This document shows, piece after piece, positions 13,775 to 21,780 of a stretch of DNA of 21,780 nt. Positions within the stretch are counted from its first letter, which is position 1. Each line of letters begins with the position of its first letter. A program made the position numbers and the translations under genes. The notes below the pieces were generated by a model. That model did not search any database and was not told the DNA's origin. It saw only the letters and a list, made by a program, of their open reading frames with translations. This stretch comes from JABHIE01 sp964584805 (GTDB taxonomy: Bacteria; Planctomycetota; UBA1135): assembly GCA_964584805.1 (NCBI GenBank), contig CAZPAY010000024.1, forward strand, positions 1 through 21,780, given 5' to 3'.

Positions 13775-14766
13775 GATGTGGATTTTGCTGCGGATAGTGC
13801 GCGAAAGCTTTCTTCGATGTGCTTGTTGACACCAGCGGAAATTTCGATGCGAACTTGACGCAAAGCAGGATGCACAGTCTTTGCCTTGGAGCGACCATGT
13901 CCGATTAAGACTGTGCCGTTGACGCCTAGCAAAATCGCACCGCCCACTTCCGTGTAGTCCGCAGCTCCAAGAAGTTTACGCAGATTTCCTTTGAAGTCTT
14001 CGCCCTCGGCGGCCGAATGAGCATGGGCTTGATGCGAGAGATACTCGCTAAAGCCCTCCATCACTTTAAGTACCGTGTTGCCCGAGAAGCCGTCTGCAAC
14101 GACGACATCTGCTTTGCCGAAGAAAATCTCATTGCCTTCAATATTGCCAATAAAATTTAGGGGAGCCTCATCTAAGAGAACATAGCTCTCTTTCAATAAT
14201 GCGTTGCCCTTAGCCGCTTCACCCCCAATGTTGAGAAGGCCAATGCGGGGCTCCTCGATTTTTAGGACATCCCGAGCAAGAGCCTCACCCATCACGGCCT
14301 GTTGAAGCATGTGAGAAGCTTTCGGCGTTGGGTTTGCGCCAGCATCAAGAAGCACGAAACGACCTGAATCGCCTAGCATATTTACGGCAATGGCTGGGCG
14401 TCGAGCGCCAGGAATCATCCGGAGCCCCAAGGTCGAAGAGGCAACGGTTGCTCCCGTGTTGCCAAAAGCAACGATTCCTTGAGCGCCGCCTGCTTTGACA
14501 GCGCCGACGCACTTAAGGATGGAAGCCTCTGGTTTGGACTTCATGCCTTCGATCGGAGATTCACTTGAACCGATGAATGATTCGGTGTGCAGAATCTCAG
14601 GAATCGTATCAACGCCATGCAGTTGTAGACCTTGTTCAATGACAGCCTTTGGCCCAACGAGCAACAACTCGTCAGGTGAAAAGCCATCTTTGATGGCTTG
14701 CGCTACACCAAGAATGATCTCGTCGGGCGCGTGATCGCCCCCAAGCATGTCAACCGCAATCCTCAT
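13771..14766 (-). CDS. plsX: Phosphate acyltransferase
   Basis: PlsX converts acyl-ACP to acyl-phosphate, the acyl donor for PlsY in phosphatidic acid synthesis; it is a peripheral membrane enzyme. The 331-residue protein starts MRIAVDMLGGDHAP and has the family motifs FGNTGATVAS (101-110), ANPTPKASHML (144-154), GNIEGNE (207-213), GFSGNTVLKVMEGF (226-239) and GVNGTVLIGHGRS (281-293). The ATG at 14766 has TAGG eight bases upstream, overlapping the rpmF stop codon. The order rpmF-plsX-fabH is conserved in many bacteria. Confidence 0.97.
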   Translation of the reverse strand: MRIAVDMLGGDHAPDEIILGVAQAIKDGFSPDELLLVGPKAVIEQGLQLHGVDTIPEILHTESFIGSSESPIEGMKSKPEASILKCVGAVKAGGAQGIVAFGNTGATVASSTLGLRMIPGARRPAIAVNMLGDSGRFVLLDAGANPTPKASHMLQQAVMGEALARDVLKIEEPRIGLLNIGGEAAKGNALLKESYVLLDEAPLNFIGNIEGNEIFFGKADVVVADGFSGNTVLKVMEGFSEYLSHQAHAHSAAEGEDFKGNLRKLLGAADYTEVGGAILLGVNGTVLIGHGRSKAKTVHPALRQVRIEISAGVNKHIEESFRALSAAKSTS

Positions 14767-14775
14767 GGACGCGGC

Positions 14776-14958
14776 CTAGAATTCGTCTTTTTGAATGACT
14801 TCGCGGCCCTTGTAGTGACCGCAATTGTCGCAAATGGTATGGGGACGACCCGTGCTGCTGCAGCGTGGGCACTCTTGCAATGTAGCAACAGTTAATTTGC
14901 GCGCAGCACGAGGAGTGCGAGCGCGGGACTTGGAGATCTTTCTCTTTGGTACGGCCAT
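14776..14958 (-). CDS. rpmF: Large-subunit ribosomal protein bL32
   Basis: This 60-residue basic protein starts MAVPKRKISKSR and has a zinc ribbon with Cys30, Cys33, Cys43 and Cys46 (ECPRC...ICDNC), so it is the zinc-binding form of bL32. It is a structural part of the 50S subunit near the peptidyl transferase exit. An AAGG seven bases before the ATG is a good Shine-Dalgarno match. It heads the plsX-fab gene order; yceD, usually just upstream, is not here, and alaS takes that place 70 bases upstream. Confidence 0.97.
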   Translation of the reverse strand: MAVPKRKISKSRARTPRAARKLTVATLQECPRCSSTGRPHTICDNCGHYKGREVIQKDEF

Positions 14959-15028
14959 TTTTCTGCCTTATCTATGGGCTCGGTGTGAACCCTGTGACCG
15001 CCCATTTTCCTAGAAATGAGCCGTTGGG

Positions 15029-17665
15029 TCAAGTCCTGGAGAGGGTTTCTGCCGAGAAAGCCTTTATTGCACCCTCAAGATCGGAACCATCGCTGCCTTG
15101 GCCCTGCGCAAAATCAGGACGCCCCCCGCCTCCGCCACGAAGTTTTTGGCCAAGTGCCTTAGCTAAATCGCCCGCTTTATGGGAAGAATCGGCCTTACAA
15201 CGAAAACAGAAGGGCACTTTCTGCTTATCACCGCCCACCAACAAAATGACCTTGGGCATGCCATTAATTGTCTTAAATCCTTCGGCTAATTCCCGCAAAG
15301 AATCCGCTTCGAGGCCTTCAAGGATAAGCCACGCAAAGGAATCGCCCTGCGTCTTGAGCTTGCCTGCAACCTCAGTTGCAGTTGGGCCAGCCGCTTTTTG
15401 GATTTTCCTTGCATCTTTCAGTTGCTTACGGAAATTCTCGACTCGCTCGATAATGCGGTCTTCCGGGCACTTCATGCTTTGCGAAAGCTCGCGTAACACA
15501 TCTTGCTCTGTGCGAGAAAGTTCGGTAGCCACAGCGCCTGCCACCGCTTCAATGCGGCGAACCCCTGCAGCAAGGGCGCGGTCGCTAGTGATTCGGAAAG
15601 GCCCAATCCAGCCGGTGTTAGGCACATGAGTGCCCCCACATAGCTCTTCAGAAAAATCGGCAATGGCTACAACGCGAACCTCGTTTCCGTATTTTTCGCC
15701 GAAGAGAGCAGTAACCCCTCTTTCCTTGGCCTCATCCAGAGAGGTGACGAAAGGCTCGATTGCCGAGGATTGCATCGCTTGCTCTTGAACGAGTGCCTCG
15801 ACTTGGCGCAATTGCTCCAGTGACATGGCCTCAGGCTGCGTGTAGTCAAAACGCAAACCTTCTGGGGAAACTCGCGACCCAGCTTGGTTTACATGAGTGC
15901 CAAGGACGGTTTGAAGCGCAGCATGCAAAAGGTGTGTAGCCGTGTGGTGTCGCTCGGTCGCCCTACGCAATTCTGCGTTGACTTGAGCCGTGACAACAAG
16001 AGCCGGCTTGAGGTCGAGTAAGGCCTCGCCACAATGGATGAAATACGCACCTTCTTTTCGGGTCGTGGTAACCCGAAAAATAGGCTCACCGCTCTCAGAA
16101 AGAAGTAGGCCGCTGTCACCCACTTGGCCACCCCCCTCCGCATAGAAGGGCGTGCGACCGAGGACGACCTCGCCAGCGTCACCTTTCTCAAAGGCCATGA
16201 CGGAGGCACCCGTTTCGTCGAGCAAGGTCAAGATTGAAGCTTGGCAGGATAGTTGCTCATAGCCCAAGAAAAGGGTCGGTTTGACATCAGCCATTTCAAG
16301 ACGGCTGGATAAACTCTCGGCAAAAACATCAACAGATAAATCCGTGCCAGAACGAGCGCGTTCGCGCTGCTCTTCCATAGCCGTTTCAAACCCGGCCAAG
16401 TCGAATTCGAAGCCATTCTCGGAAACGATGACTTCAGTGATGTCAACGGGGAAGCCCCAAGAATCATGCAACTTAAAAGCCATCTCGCCGGGGAATAAAT
16501 TCACGCCTCGTTGGTGCTTAAGCTCTTGCATGAACTCATCAAGGCGAGCAACGCCTCGCTCGTAAACCTCGCGGAAGCGCACCTCTTCGGCTCGAACCAA
16601 AGCGGCAATAGTGGATTCCTGCTCAACGATTTCAGGGTAGGCAGCGCCCATCGTTGCTTGAACAGAAGGAATCAGATCGGCCAAGAATGGCTTGTCAAGG
16701 CCCAACTCAATGCCGTCGCGGACTGCCCTGCGAAGGATTTTTCGGACGACATAGCCTCTACCATCACGCCCTGGTGCCGCACCATCTGCTATGCAGAAGA
16801 AAACGGCTCGAGCGTGATCAGAGACCCGACGCATCCGGACATCGTCGGAGTCAGATTCACCATAAGTGCGCCCACTTAACTGCTGAATCAGTTCGAGTAG
16901 AGGCTCGAAGATATCGGTTTCAAAATTATTTGCAGCATCTTGAGCGACGGCAACGATGCGCTCAAAGCCTAAGCCAACATCAATGTTCTTTTGGGGGAGT
17001 GGCTCAAGCACGCCCCCATCTTTGCGGTCAAATTGAGTGAAGACGAAGTTTCCCACCTCAACAAAACGATCCGGTAATTCTTCCAGGCCAGCATTGGCAG
17101 GAAGCGGCTTGCCAGGCTCTTGATCCCAGTAGATTTCGGAGCAAGGGCCACACACTCCATTGGGACCCTTGGAGGGCGCCGAAGATGGCCAGAAGTTCTC
17201 TTTTTCGCCTAAGCGGTAAATGCGTTCCGGTGCCAGGCCAATAGCACTGTGCCAAATGTCAAATGCCTCGTCATCATCTTCAAAAACAGTGACAACGAAG
17301 CGAGAAGAATCCCAGCCTAAAACCTTGGTGAAAAACTCCCATTCCCAAGCGATGACTTCTTTTTTGAAATAGTCACCAAATGAAAAGTTGCCTAGCATTT
17401 CGAAAAAAGTGTGGTGCCTCGGCGTGAGGCCAACATTTTCAAGGTCAGGGACGCGCAAACATTTTTGAACCGTTGTGGCACGACTCAAATCGCGCCCCCG
17501 CCCCATAAATTCGTCTTTAAATTGATTCATGCCCGCACCCGTAAAGAGCAGGGTCGGGTCGTTGGTGGGTACGAGGGAATCGCTGGGCAAACGCAGATGT
17601 TCCTGAGCTTCATAAAAGCTCAGGAACGCTTCGCGAATTTCAGCCCCAGTGCGGGGTCGGCTCAT
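15029..17665 (-). CDS. alaS: Alanyl-tRNA synthetase
   Basis: AlaS charges tRNA-Ala and edits mischarged Ser and Gly. The 878-residue, full-length protein shows the class II aminoacylation core (TGAGMNQFKDEFMG, residues 42-55; HHTFFEMLGNFSFGDYF, 84-100; NIDVGLGFERIVAV, 227-240), the editing domain with the zinc ligands His574, His578, Cys676 and His680 (HTATH and CGGTH), and a C-Ala domain with the Gly-rich RGGGGGRPDFAQG near 843-855. ATG 17665 has no Shine-Dalgarno sequence; a palindrome (TCGGCCGA, 17676-17683) flanked by GATCG/CGATC lies between it and the recA stop codon 18 bases upstream. It is probably co-transcribed with recA. Confidence 0.98.
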   Translation of the reverse strand: MSRPRTGAEIREAFLSFYEAQEHLRLPSDSLVPTNDPTLLFTGAGMNQFKDEFMGRGRDLSRATTVQKCLRVPDLENVGLTPRHHTFFEMLGNFSFGDYFKKEVIAWEWEFFTKVLGWDSSRFVVTVFEDDDEAFDIWHSAIGLAPERIYRLGEKENFWPSSAPSKGPNGVCGPCSEIYWDQEPGKPLPANAGLEELPDRFVEVGNFVFTQFDRKDGGVLEPLPQKNIDVGLGFERIVAVAQDAANNFETDIFEPLLELIQQLSGRTYGESDSDDVRMRRVSDHARAVFFCIADGAAPGRDGRGYVVRKILRRAVRDGIELGLDKPFLADLIPSVQATMGAAYPEIVEQESTIAALVRAEEVRFREVYERGVARLDEFMQELKHQRGVNLFPGEMAFKLHDSWGFPVDITEVIVSENGFEFDLAGFETAMEEQRERARSGTDLSVDVFAESLSSRLEMADVKPTLFLGYEQLSCQASILTLLDETGASVMAFEKGDAGEVVLGRTPFYAEGGGQVGDSGLLLSESGEPIFRVTTTRKEGAYFIHCGEALLDLKPALVVTAQVNAELRRATERHHTATHLLHAALQTVLGTHVNQAGSRVSPEGLRFDYTQPEAMSLEQLRQVEALVQEQAMQSSAIEPFVTSLDEAKERGVTALFGEKYGNEVRVVAIADFSEELCGGTHVPNTGWIGPFRITSDRALAAGVRRIEAVAGAVATELSRTEQDVLRELSQSMKCPEDRIIERVENFRKQLKDARKIQKAAGPTATEVAGKLKTQGDSFAWLILEGLEADSLRELAEGFKTINGMPKVILLVGGDKQKVPFCFRCKADSSHKAGDLAKALGQKLRGGGGGRPDFAQGQGSDGSDLEGAIKAFSAETLSRT

Positions 17666-17683
17666 GATCGTTTAGTCGGCCGA

Positions 17684-18814
17684 TCAACTAGCGGAGACGG
17701 CCTTGGTTTCTTTGGTTTTAGAAGGTGCCGAAGCTGCGGTCTTGTCTTTGGCTGTAGTTGCTGCCTCAGTCTTGACAGGATTCATCTTTTCACGAATGAA
17801 GTTTGAAATCTCATCGCGCATCTCGGTGTTTTCAATCAACAGTTTACGGACGCTCTCACGACCTTGCCCCAATCGAATGTCGCCTTTCTCAGGATGGTTG
17901 TAAGTAAACCACGCCCCGGCCTTAGAAATGAAGCCGTGCTCGAGCCCTAAATCAATGACATCACCCTCGGTCGAGATGCCGCAAGTGTAAAGCAAGTCAA
18001 ACTCGCTGCGGCGGAATGGCGGAGCGACCTTGTTTTTGACAACGGTTGCCTTAGTGCGATTGCCGATAATTTCTTCGCCATTCTTGATGGCGCCAATCCG
18101 GCGAACATCAATGCGAACCGAACTGTAAAACTTAAGCGCGCGCCCACCAGGAGTGGTCTCTGGGTTGCCGAACATCACACCAATCTTTTCGCGCAACTGG
18201 TTGATGAAAATCACAACAGCATTTGTCTTGCCGATTACCGTGGTCAAGCGACGCAAGGCTTGGGACATCATGCGCGCTTGTACGCCCACGAAAGTATCAC
18301 CAATCTCACCATTCATCTCGACCTTTGGCACCAACGCCGCCACGGAGTCGATAACTACGACATCAACAGCATTTGACTTAACGAATCGCTCGCAGATATC
18401 GAGGCCTTCCTCGCCGGTCGTTGGCTGGGCGAGCAAGAACTTGTCGCTTTCCATCGACATGCCAAGTCTCTTAGCGTAGGTTGGGTCGAAAGCGTGCTCG
18501 GCGTCAATCAAGACAGCGAAGCCACCCTCTTTTTGAGCCTCAGCCATAATCGACATGGCCAAAGTGGACTTGCCGCTCGATTCTGGGCCGTAAAGCTCGC
18601 AGACGCGACCACGAGGGACGCCTTTGCCGCCCAGTGCTTGGTCAAGCGCAATGGAGCCTGTGCGCACGCCTTTAATCGGGCCGACGCGGTCGCATTCCAT
18701 ATCCATTACGGCTTCGGCGCCGTGGGCTTTTGCAATTTCAGAGAGTGCGGCCGCGATGGCCTTTTGCTTAGCGTTGCTGGAAGTGGACGATGATTTTGTT
18801 TTTTTGGTTGCCAT
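17684..18814 (-). CDS. recA: Recombinase A
   Basis: RecA forms filaments on single-stranded DNA, drives strand exchange and triggers LexA self-cleavage. The 376-residue protein has the Walker A motif GPESSGKST (76-84), Walker B VVVIDSVAAL (152-161), the QARMMSQALRRL segment, the L2 DNA-binding loop with GNPETTPGGRALKFY (216-230) and the DNA-binding C-terminal domain. The last 30 residues are a Lys/Thr/Ala/Ser-rich tail, unlike the acidic tail of E. coli RecA. ATG 18814 has GAGG about ten bases upstream, one of the better ribosome-binding sites here. The 162-bp gap upstream contains paired tandem repeats. alaS follows directly, without recX. Confidence 0.98.
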   Translation of the reverse strand: MATKKTKSSSTSSNAKQKAIAAALSEIAKAHGAEAVMDMECDRVGPIKGVRTGSIALDQALGGKGVPRGRVCELYGPESSGKSTLAMSIMAEAQKEGGFAVLIDAEHAFDPTYAKRLGMSMESDKFLLAQPTTGEEGLDICERFVKSNAVDVVVIDSVAALVPKVEMNGEIGDTFVGVQARMMSQALRRLTTVIGKTNAVVIFINQLREKIGVMFGNPETTPGGRALKFYSSVRIDVRRIGAIKNGEEIIGNRTKATVVKNKVAPPFRRSEFDLLYTCGISTEGDVIDLGLEHGFISKAGAWFTYNHPEKGDIRLGQGRESVRKLLIENTEMRDEISNFIREKMNPVKTEAATTAKDKTAASAPSKTKETKAVSAS

Positions 18815-18867
18815 GTTTTTGTTACCTCAGTGCGCAGTCTAGAGAGACGAAATGCAAAATGAAAGAG

Positions 18868-18915
18868 TTTTTGTTAGGATTTTGTTAGGGTTCGTCAAAA
18901 CCTTGAAAAACCTTG
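18868..18915. repeat. Two adjacent tandem repeat pairs upstream of recA
   Basis: An 11-bp unit (ttttgttagg with one variable leading base) occurs twice, 18868-18878 and 18879-18889. A 10-bp unit (aaaaccttg with one variable leading base) follows twice, 18896-18905 and 18906-18915. GGATTTTG and CAAAACC from the two sets are also near-complements. The minus-strand hexamer TTGACG (18893-18898), a good -35 match, sits between the pairs. This is where a recA operator would be expected; no E. coli-, Bacillus- or alphaproteobacterial-type LexA box is seen. Confidence 0.5.
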
Positions 18916-18976
18916 CTATGTAGACGGGAATATTGCCAAAGAGTGACACCAAAGAGCGAGAAAAATTAAAAAAACT

Positions 18977-19873
18977 CTAAATCTGAACAAAATCAAGGAG
19001 GCGCTCGTAACGAAAATCTAGGTCGGAGCGGCTTGCTGTCGTGAGGCCTTGTGTTGAAAAAGCCTCGACAGTAAGGGATGCGGCCGCCGTGCCGTAAGCC
19101 AGTGAGCGCCTTAAAACATCAGGACTGAAATGACTCTGTTGAGCGAGGAAGCCAAGCATTCCGCCGGCAAAAGAGTCCCCAGCACCTGTGGGATCAACGA
19201 CATCCTGCGTTGGGTAAGCGGGCAGGGCAAAGCGAAATTCACGCGTAAACAAGAATGCGCCGTGTTCACCTTTCTTCACGACGATGATGCTCGGCCCCAT
19301 CTCAAGTAAAGAGTCCCCGGCAAGGATGAGGTTGGTTTCTCCAGTTAACTCACGCGCCTCTGCGTCGTTTAGAATGAAGCCGTCGAGTTTGCCCATGACA
19401 TCAAGCAATGCTTCGCGCTGAATGTCAATCCACAGGTTCATCGTGTCACCGAAGACGACTTTGCCTTGAAGAGTTTCAAGAGCTTGCAGTTGAACCTCTG
19501 GCCCCATATTGGCGAGAAAAACAAACGGCGAGCCCACATATGATTCGGGGATGGCGGGCGGTTCGGCCAAAACATTGAGCTCGGTGAGCAAAGTTTCTGC
19601 CTCATTCATATCGCCTTCATACTTTCCCGACCACCTAAAAGTAGGTTGGTCTTCAAAGCACTGGATGCCTGATAAATCAGCGCCTCGCTCACGCAAGGCG
19701 GACCAGGCGTCATCCGGAAAGTCAGAACCGATATTTGCCGCCAGGCGCACTTGCGTGAAATGAGATGCGGCTAATGAAAAATAAACCGAAGAGCCGCCGA
19801 CTACATTTTCAGCACGACCATGAGGGGTTTCGACAGTGTCAATGCCAACAGAACCAACGACGACAAGAGTCAT
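18977..19873 (-). CDS. PfkB-family (ribokinase-like) sugar kinase
   Basis: This 298-residue cytoplasmic kinase has the PfkB fold signatures: a Gly-Gly substrate-binding segment (NVVGGSSVYFSLAAS, 23-37), NDAEARELTG (169-178) in the middle, and VVDPTGAGDSFAGGMLG (225-241) with catalytic Asp233 and the anion hole. PfkB enzymes phosphorylate ribose, fructose, adenosine or related compounds; the substrate is not clear here. ATG 19873 has AGG seven bases upstream, overlapping the stop codon of the flippase-like gene, so it is the last gene of a three-gene operon. The U-rich stretch just past the stop codon (18955-18975) may end transcription, but no hairpin is clear. Confidence 0.92.
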   Translation of the reverse strand: MTLVVVGSVGIDTVETPHGRAENVVGGSSVYFSLAASHFTQVRLAANIGSDFPDDAWSALRERGADLSGIQCFEDQPTFRWSGKYEGDMNEAETLLTELNVLAEPPAIPESYVGSPFVFLANMGPEVQLQALETLQGKVVFGDTMNLWIDIQREALLDVMGKLDGFILNDAEARELTGETNLILAGDSLLEMGPSIIVVKKGEHGAFLFTREFRFALPAYPTQDVVDPTGAGDSFAGGMLGFLAQQSHFSPDVLRRSLAYGTAAASLTVEAFSTQGLTTASRSDLDFRYERLLDFVQI

Positions 19874-19881
19874 GAAGCTAC

Positions 19882-21009
19882 CTAATCTGAATCAGAAAGA
19901 GAGGGGTCGCGGCGCTCACGAGAGAAAACCCAAATGAGGCCACCGAGTAGGCCAAAGCCGACTTGTGTGCAAAGTCGAAACAAAATAGAAACGGCTACTC
20001 CCATAGTGAATAGCGAGCCGTATTGGTTGAAGAAGAAGCCGTAAAGGCCTTCGCCGATACCCCAGCCTGCAGGAGCAATGGGTATGGATGAAACCGTTTG
20101 AACGACGGGGTAAATGACCAAATCGTCCGTAAAGCCGAGGGAGGCCCCTAGCGCACAGCTCATACAGTAAAAAGTGAAAATGCCGCAGAGATGGATGGGG
20201 AAAGAAAGGCAAATCGCACGGAGTGTGGCCCATGGACGCTCTCGATAAATGGTCAAGCTGTCGTCAATTAAGCCAAGGCGCTCTTGAGCAGGCAACCGAC
20301 GGAGAATGAAATCAATACGAAAAAAATCACGCGCGCGGCGAGAAAGGTAGATTGCTCCACCTAGCGCAGCTGTTCCTACGGCTAGGTAAACACCGCGAGC
20401 GACTCGTGCCAAACTGGGGATGCGCCCCCAGTCGTCTTGGAAACGCAGCCATGTCAAAACAATGGCAGCAATCATTACTAAGGCAAAGAGGCCAATGACG
20501 CGGTCAACCAAAACTGACATAGCGGCTCGAGTACGGTTTTCCTTGAGGCCGCGTGTGACAAAAACGGCGCGCAAAATATCACCGCCCGTGAGGCCCGGCA
20601 TCACGTTGTTGAAAAAATATCCAATAAAGCAAAGACGCAAACAGCGACCAAAAGAGGTTGGGATACCCACTGCAACAAGCAGAATCTTCCACCGCCAAGA
20701 AACAATGAGCAAAAGAAGAATCCAGGAACACAGGCCGATACCCACCCACCCCATGCGGATTTCACGCAAGACCGTAAAGAAACCTGGTCGCAATTCGTAA
20801 CCCTGGTTGGGCGCAATCAGCGCGCCGCCATCTGTTGGTTGAAATTGCCAAGCGTCACTCTGCCAGTCACCTAGTAGCTCACCTTCAAGCACTTGAATTG
20901 GCTCGGCAACGGTCTCGATGGAATCGTGTAGTTGAATTTGGGCTAACACATACCAAATCATCAAACCCGCAAAAACGAGTTTCAGTACAAGATTAAGGTA
21001 GCGATGCAT
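19882..21009 (-). CDS. Flippase-like / LPG-synthase-type TM protein (UPF0104)
   Basis: This 375-residue multi-spanning inner-membrane protein belongs to the lysylphosphatidylglycerol synthase transmembrane (flippase-like) family. The family patterns FFNNVMPGLTGGDILRA and SIPIAPAGWGIGEGLYGFFF are present, with about eight hydrophobic segments. No C-terminal aminoacyl transferase domain follows, so it is the membrane part only, often thought to move or bind lipids. A loop of about 60 residues, with Asp/Trp/Gln-rich sequence, sits between the first and second membrane helices, which is unusual. ATG 21009 is preferred over TTG 21012 because it overlaps the lipoprotein stop codon as TGATG. pfkB follows eight bases after its stop codon. 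Confidence 0.9.
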   Translation of the reverse strand: MHRYLNLVLKLVFAGLMIWYVLAQIQLHDSIETVAEPIQVLEGELLGDWQSDAWQFQPTDGGALIAPNQGYELRPGFFTVLREIRMGWVGIGLCSWILLLLIVSWRWKILLVAVGIPTSFGRCLRLCFIGYFFNNVMPGLTGGDILRAVFVTRGLKENRTRAAMSVLVDRVIGLFALVMIAAIVLTWLRFQDDWGRIPSLARVARGVYLAVGTAALGGAIYLSRRARDFFRIDFILRRLPAQERLGLIDDSLTIYRERPWATLRAICLSFPIHLCGIFTFYCMSCALGASLGFTDDLVIYPVVQTVSSIPIAPAGWGIGEGLYGFFFNQYGSLFTMGVAVSILFRLCTQVGFGLLGGLIWVFSRERRDPSLSDSD

Positions 21010-21758
21010 CAACGCGGATTTGTAGCGAATGGACGGATGAGCTCAATTCGCTCAGCCGCATTTTGGGCAACGTCAGCATCAGCATCGCGGCTGGCCTGCT
21101 CGAAGTGGAGCATGACGACTTGCACTGCAACATCAAAAACTTGTGTGCGACTTGCGGCATCAAGTTTGTATAGGTGTGCGCGCCGGCCTAATCCAATCAA
21201 AGAGCGGGCGGCAACAACTGGATCTGGAAACGGTGCGTCTCGTAAGCGACGCACACCTTCAAGGAAAGTGACTCGATCGTGCGAGGCCGTCAAAGCCGCC
21301 AGAGCAGATTCAAGAGATGCATCGGACTTTGTCGGAAGCAATCGCGCGTTTTCGTGGGTCACCCACTGCCCAAGAAAATGGCTCAAAATAGCCAACGAAT
21401 GGATTCTTGCGCTTGGCGCCGAATCAAAGTGAAGTTCAAGCAATAACCAGGCCGTGGTCTCAAGCGCCATGCCCGGGTCAGCCGGGTCAGTGTTGGCGAG
21501 TTGCGTCAGGATGGCCGATTCAACGGCCAAGTGATCGTGAACCTCAAACGACTGCGCCGCATCAAGTGGATCACCGCCGTGAAGGTAGCCATCGGGGGAG
21601 GTCAGCATCAAGGCCGGCGTGCGCGGTGACCAGTCTGATGCGTAGTGGATGGCCGACAAATCATGCAGAGCCGTTTGCACAGGAATACCGCAACTCACTA
21701 TGAAAAGTGAGCACAAAATCACCGCAAAATGGCGAACCGCTGTGAGGGGGGTTGGCAA
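21009..21758 (-). CDS. Predicted lipoprotein, alpha-helical, unknown function
   Basis: This 249-residue protein has an N-terminal signal (Arg9-His10, then VILCSLFIVSCG) ending in a lipobox with Cys23, so it is probably anchored in a membrane by lipid. The mature part begins with an extended segment (HYASDWSPRTPALMLTSPDGYLHGGDP) and then becomes Ala/Leu-rich helices that may be short repeats (TQLANTDPADPGMALETTAWLL...). No catalytic motif is seen. The start is TTG at 21758; the frame stays open for the remaining 22 bases, so a start outside the window cannot be excluded. It is the first gene of the operon with the flippase-like protein, coupled through TGATG. Confidence 0.75.
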   Translation of the reverse strand: MPTPLTAVRHFAVILCSLFIVSCGIPVQTALHDLSAIHYASDWSPRTPALMLTSPDGYLHGGDPLDAAQSFEVHDHLAVESAILTQLANTDPADPGMALETTAWLLLELHFDSAPSARIHSLAILSHFLGQWVTHENARLLPTKSDASLESALAALTASHDRVTFLEGVRRLRDAPFPDPVVAARSLIGLGRRAHLYKLDAASRTQVFDVAVQVVMLHFEQASRDADADVAQNAAERIELIRPFATNPR

Positions 21759-21764
21759 GCCCCT

Positions 21765-21770
21765 ATTGTA
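21765..21770 (-). promoter_or_regulatory. -10-like TACAAT close to the lipoprotein start
   Basis: On the minus strand TACAAT lies six bases before the TTG at 21758, with AGGGGC between. If it is a promoter, the message would start at the start codon, as proposed for cvpA. The -35 region lies beyond the window, so this remains tentative. Confidence 0.25.
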
Positions 21771-21780
21771 GTGGTGGAGG

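Noticed and set aside
18815..18976. Classical LexA box before recA
   Set aside because: No CTGT-N8-ACAG, GAAC-N4-GTTC or GTTC-N7-GTTC element is present.
1..21780. CRISPR arrays, transposases, integrases, toxin-antitoxin or defence genes
   Set aside because: No spaced direct repeats of the right size and no such protein motifs were found on either strand.

Overview
The window reads as an ordinary bacterial chromosome segment. It is densely coded, and nearly all genes lie on the minus strand. The likely source is a member of the Planctomycetota or a close relative, at moderate to low confidence. The grounds are a eukaryote-type UDP-GlcNAc pyrophosphorylase, exported HEAT-repeat and beta-helix proteins whose mature ends begin with a His-Gly-Gly-type motif, a FabD with GLSLG in place of GHSLG, and frequent GTG or TTG starts with weak or no Shine-Dalgarno sequence. 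No phage, transposon, integron or CRISPR is visible.

Left part (1-6090). A small plus-strand hypothetical gene (67-330) is followed by an exported HEAT-repeat protein (473-2482, minus) with a clear terminator at 421-453. Next come a MaoC-type hotdog hydratase (2598-3107) whose start lies inside a 12-bp repeat array containing two perfect DnaA boxes, an unrecognised 510-aa protein (3287-4819), a divergent CvpA-like membrane protein (4849-5400, plus), and an unrecognised 209-aa protein (5330-5959) that overlaps cvpA tail to tail. A tRNA-Leu(CAA) lies at 6004-6090.

Middle (6117-7734). An exported right-handed beta-helix protein has a large nested hairpin downstream and what looks like a one-base frame problem at its signal peptide.

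Core (7841-18814). Read in the direction of transcription the order is recA, alaS, rpmF, plsX, fabH, fabD, fabG, acpP, fabF, a 114-aa helical protein of unknown role, and UDP-GlcNAc pyrophosphorylase. Tight spacing (ATGA overlaps at plsX/fabH and fabD/fabG, gaps of 9 to 18 bp at most other joints) suggests that much of it is co-transcribed. It joins DNA repair and alanyl-tRNA synthesis to a complete fatty-acid initiation and elongation set (PlsX, FabH, FabD, FabG, ACP, FabF, but no FabZ or FabI) and then to the nucleotide sugar used for peptidoglycan and lipid A. recX, often between recA and alaS, and yceD, often before rpmF, are absent.

Right end (18977-21758). A three-gene minus-strand operon encodes a lipoprotein, a flippase-like multi-spanning membrane protein and a PfkB-family sugar kinase.

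No gap longer than 300 bases lacks a gene. The larger intergenic spaces (331-472, 2483-2597, 3108-3286, 7745-7840, 18815-18976) hold terminators, short palindromes, the DnaA-box array and tandem repeats upstream of recA. I see no clear novel defence or mobile system. The items most worth a second look are the DnaA-box array, the 5' frame of the beta-helix gene, the recA upstream repeats and the 114-aa protein next to fabF.
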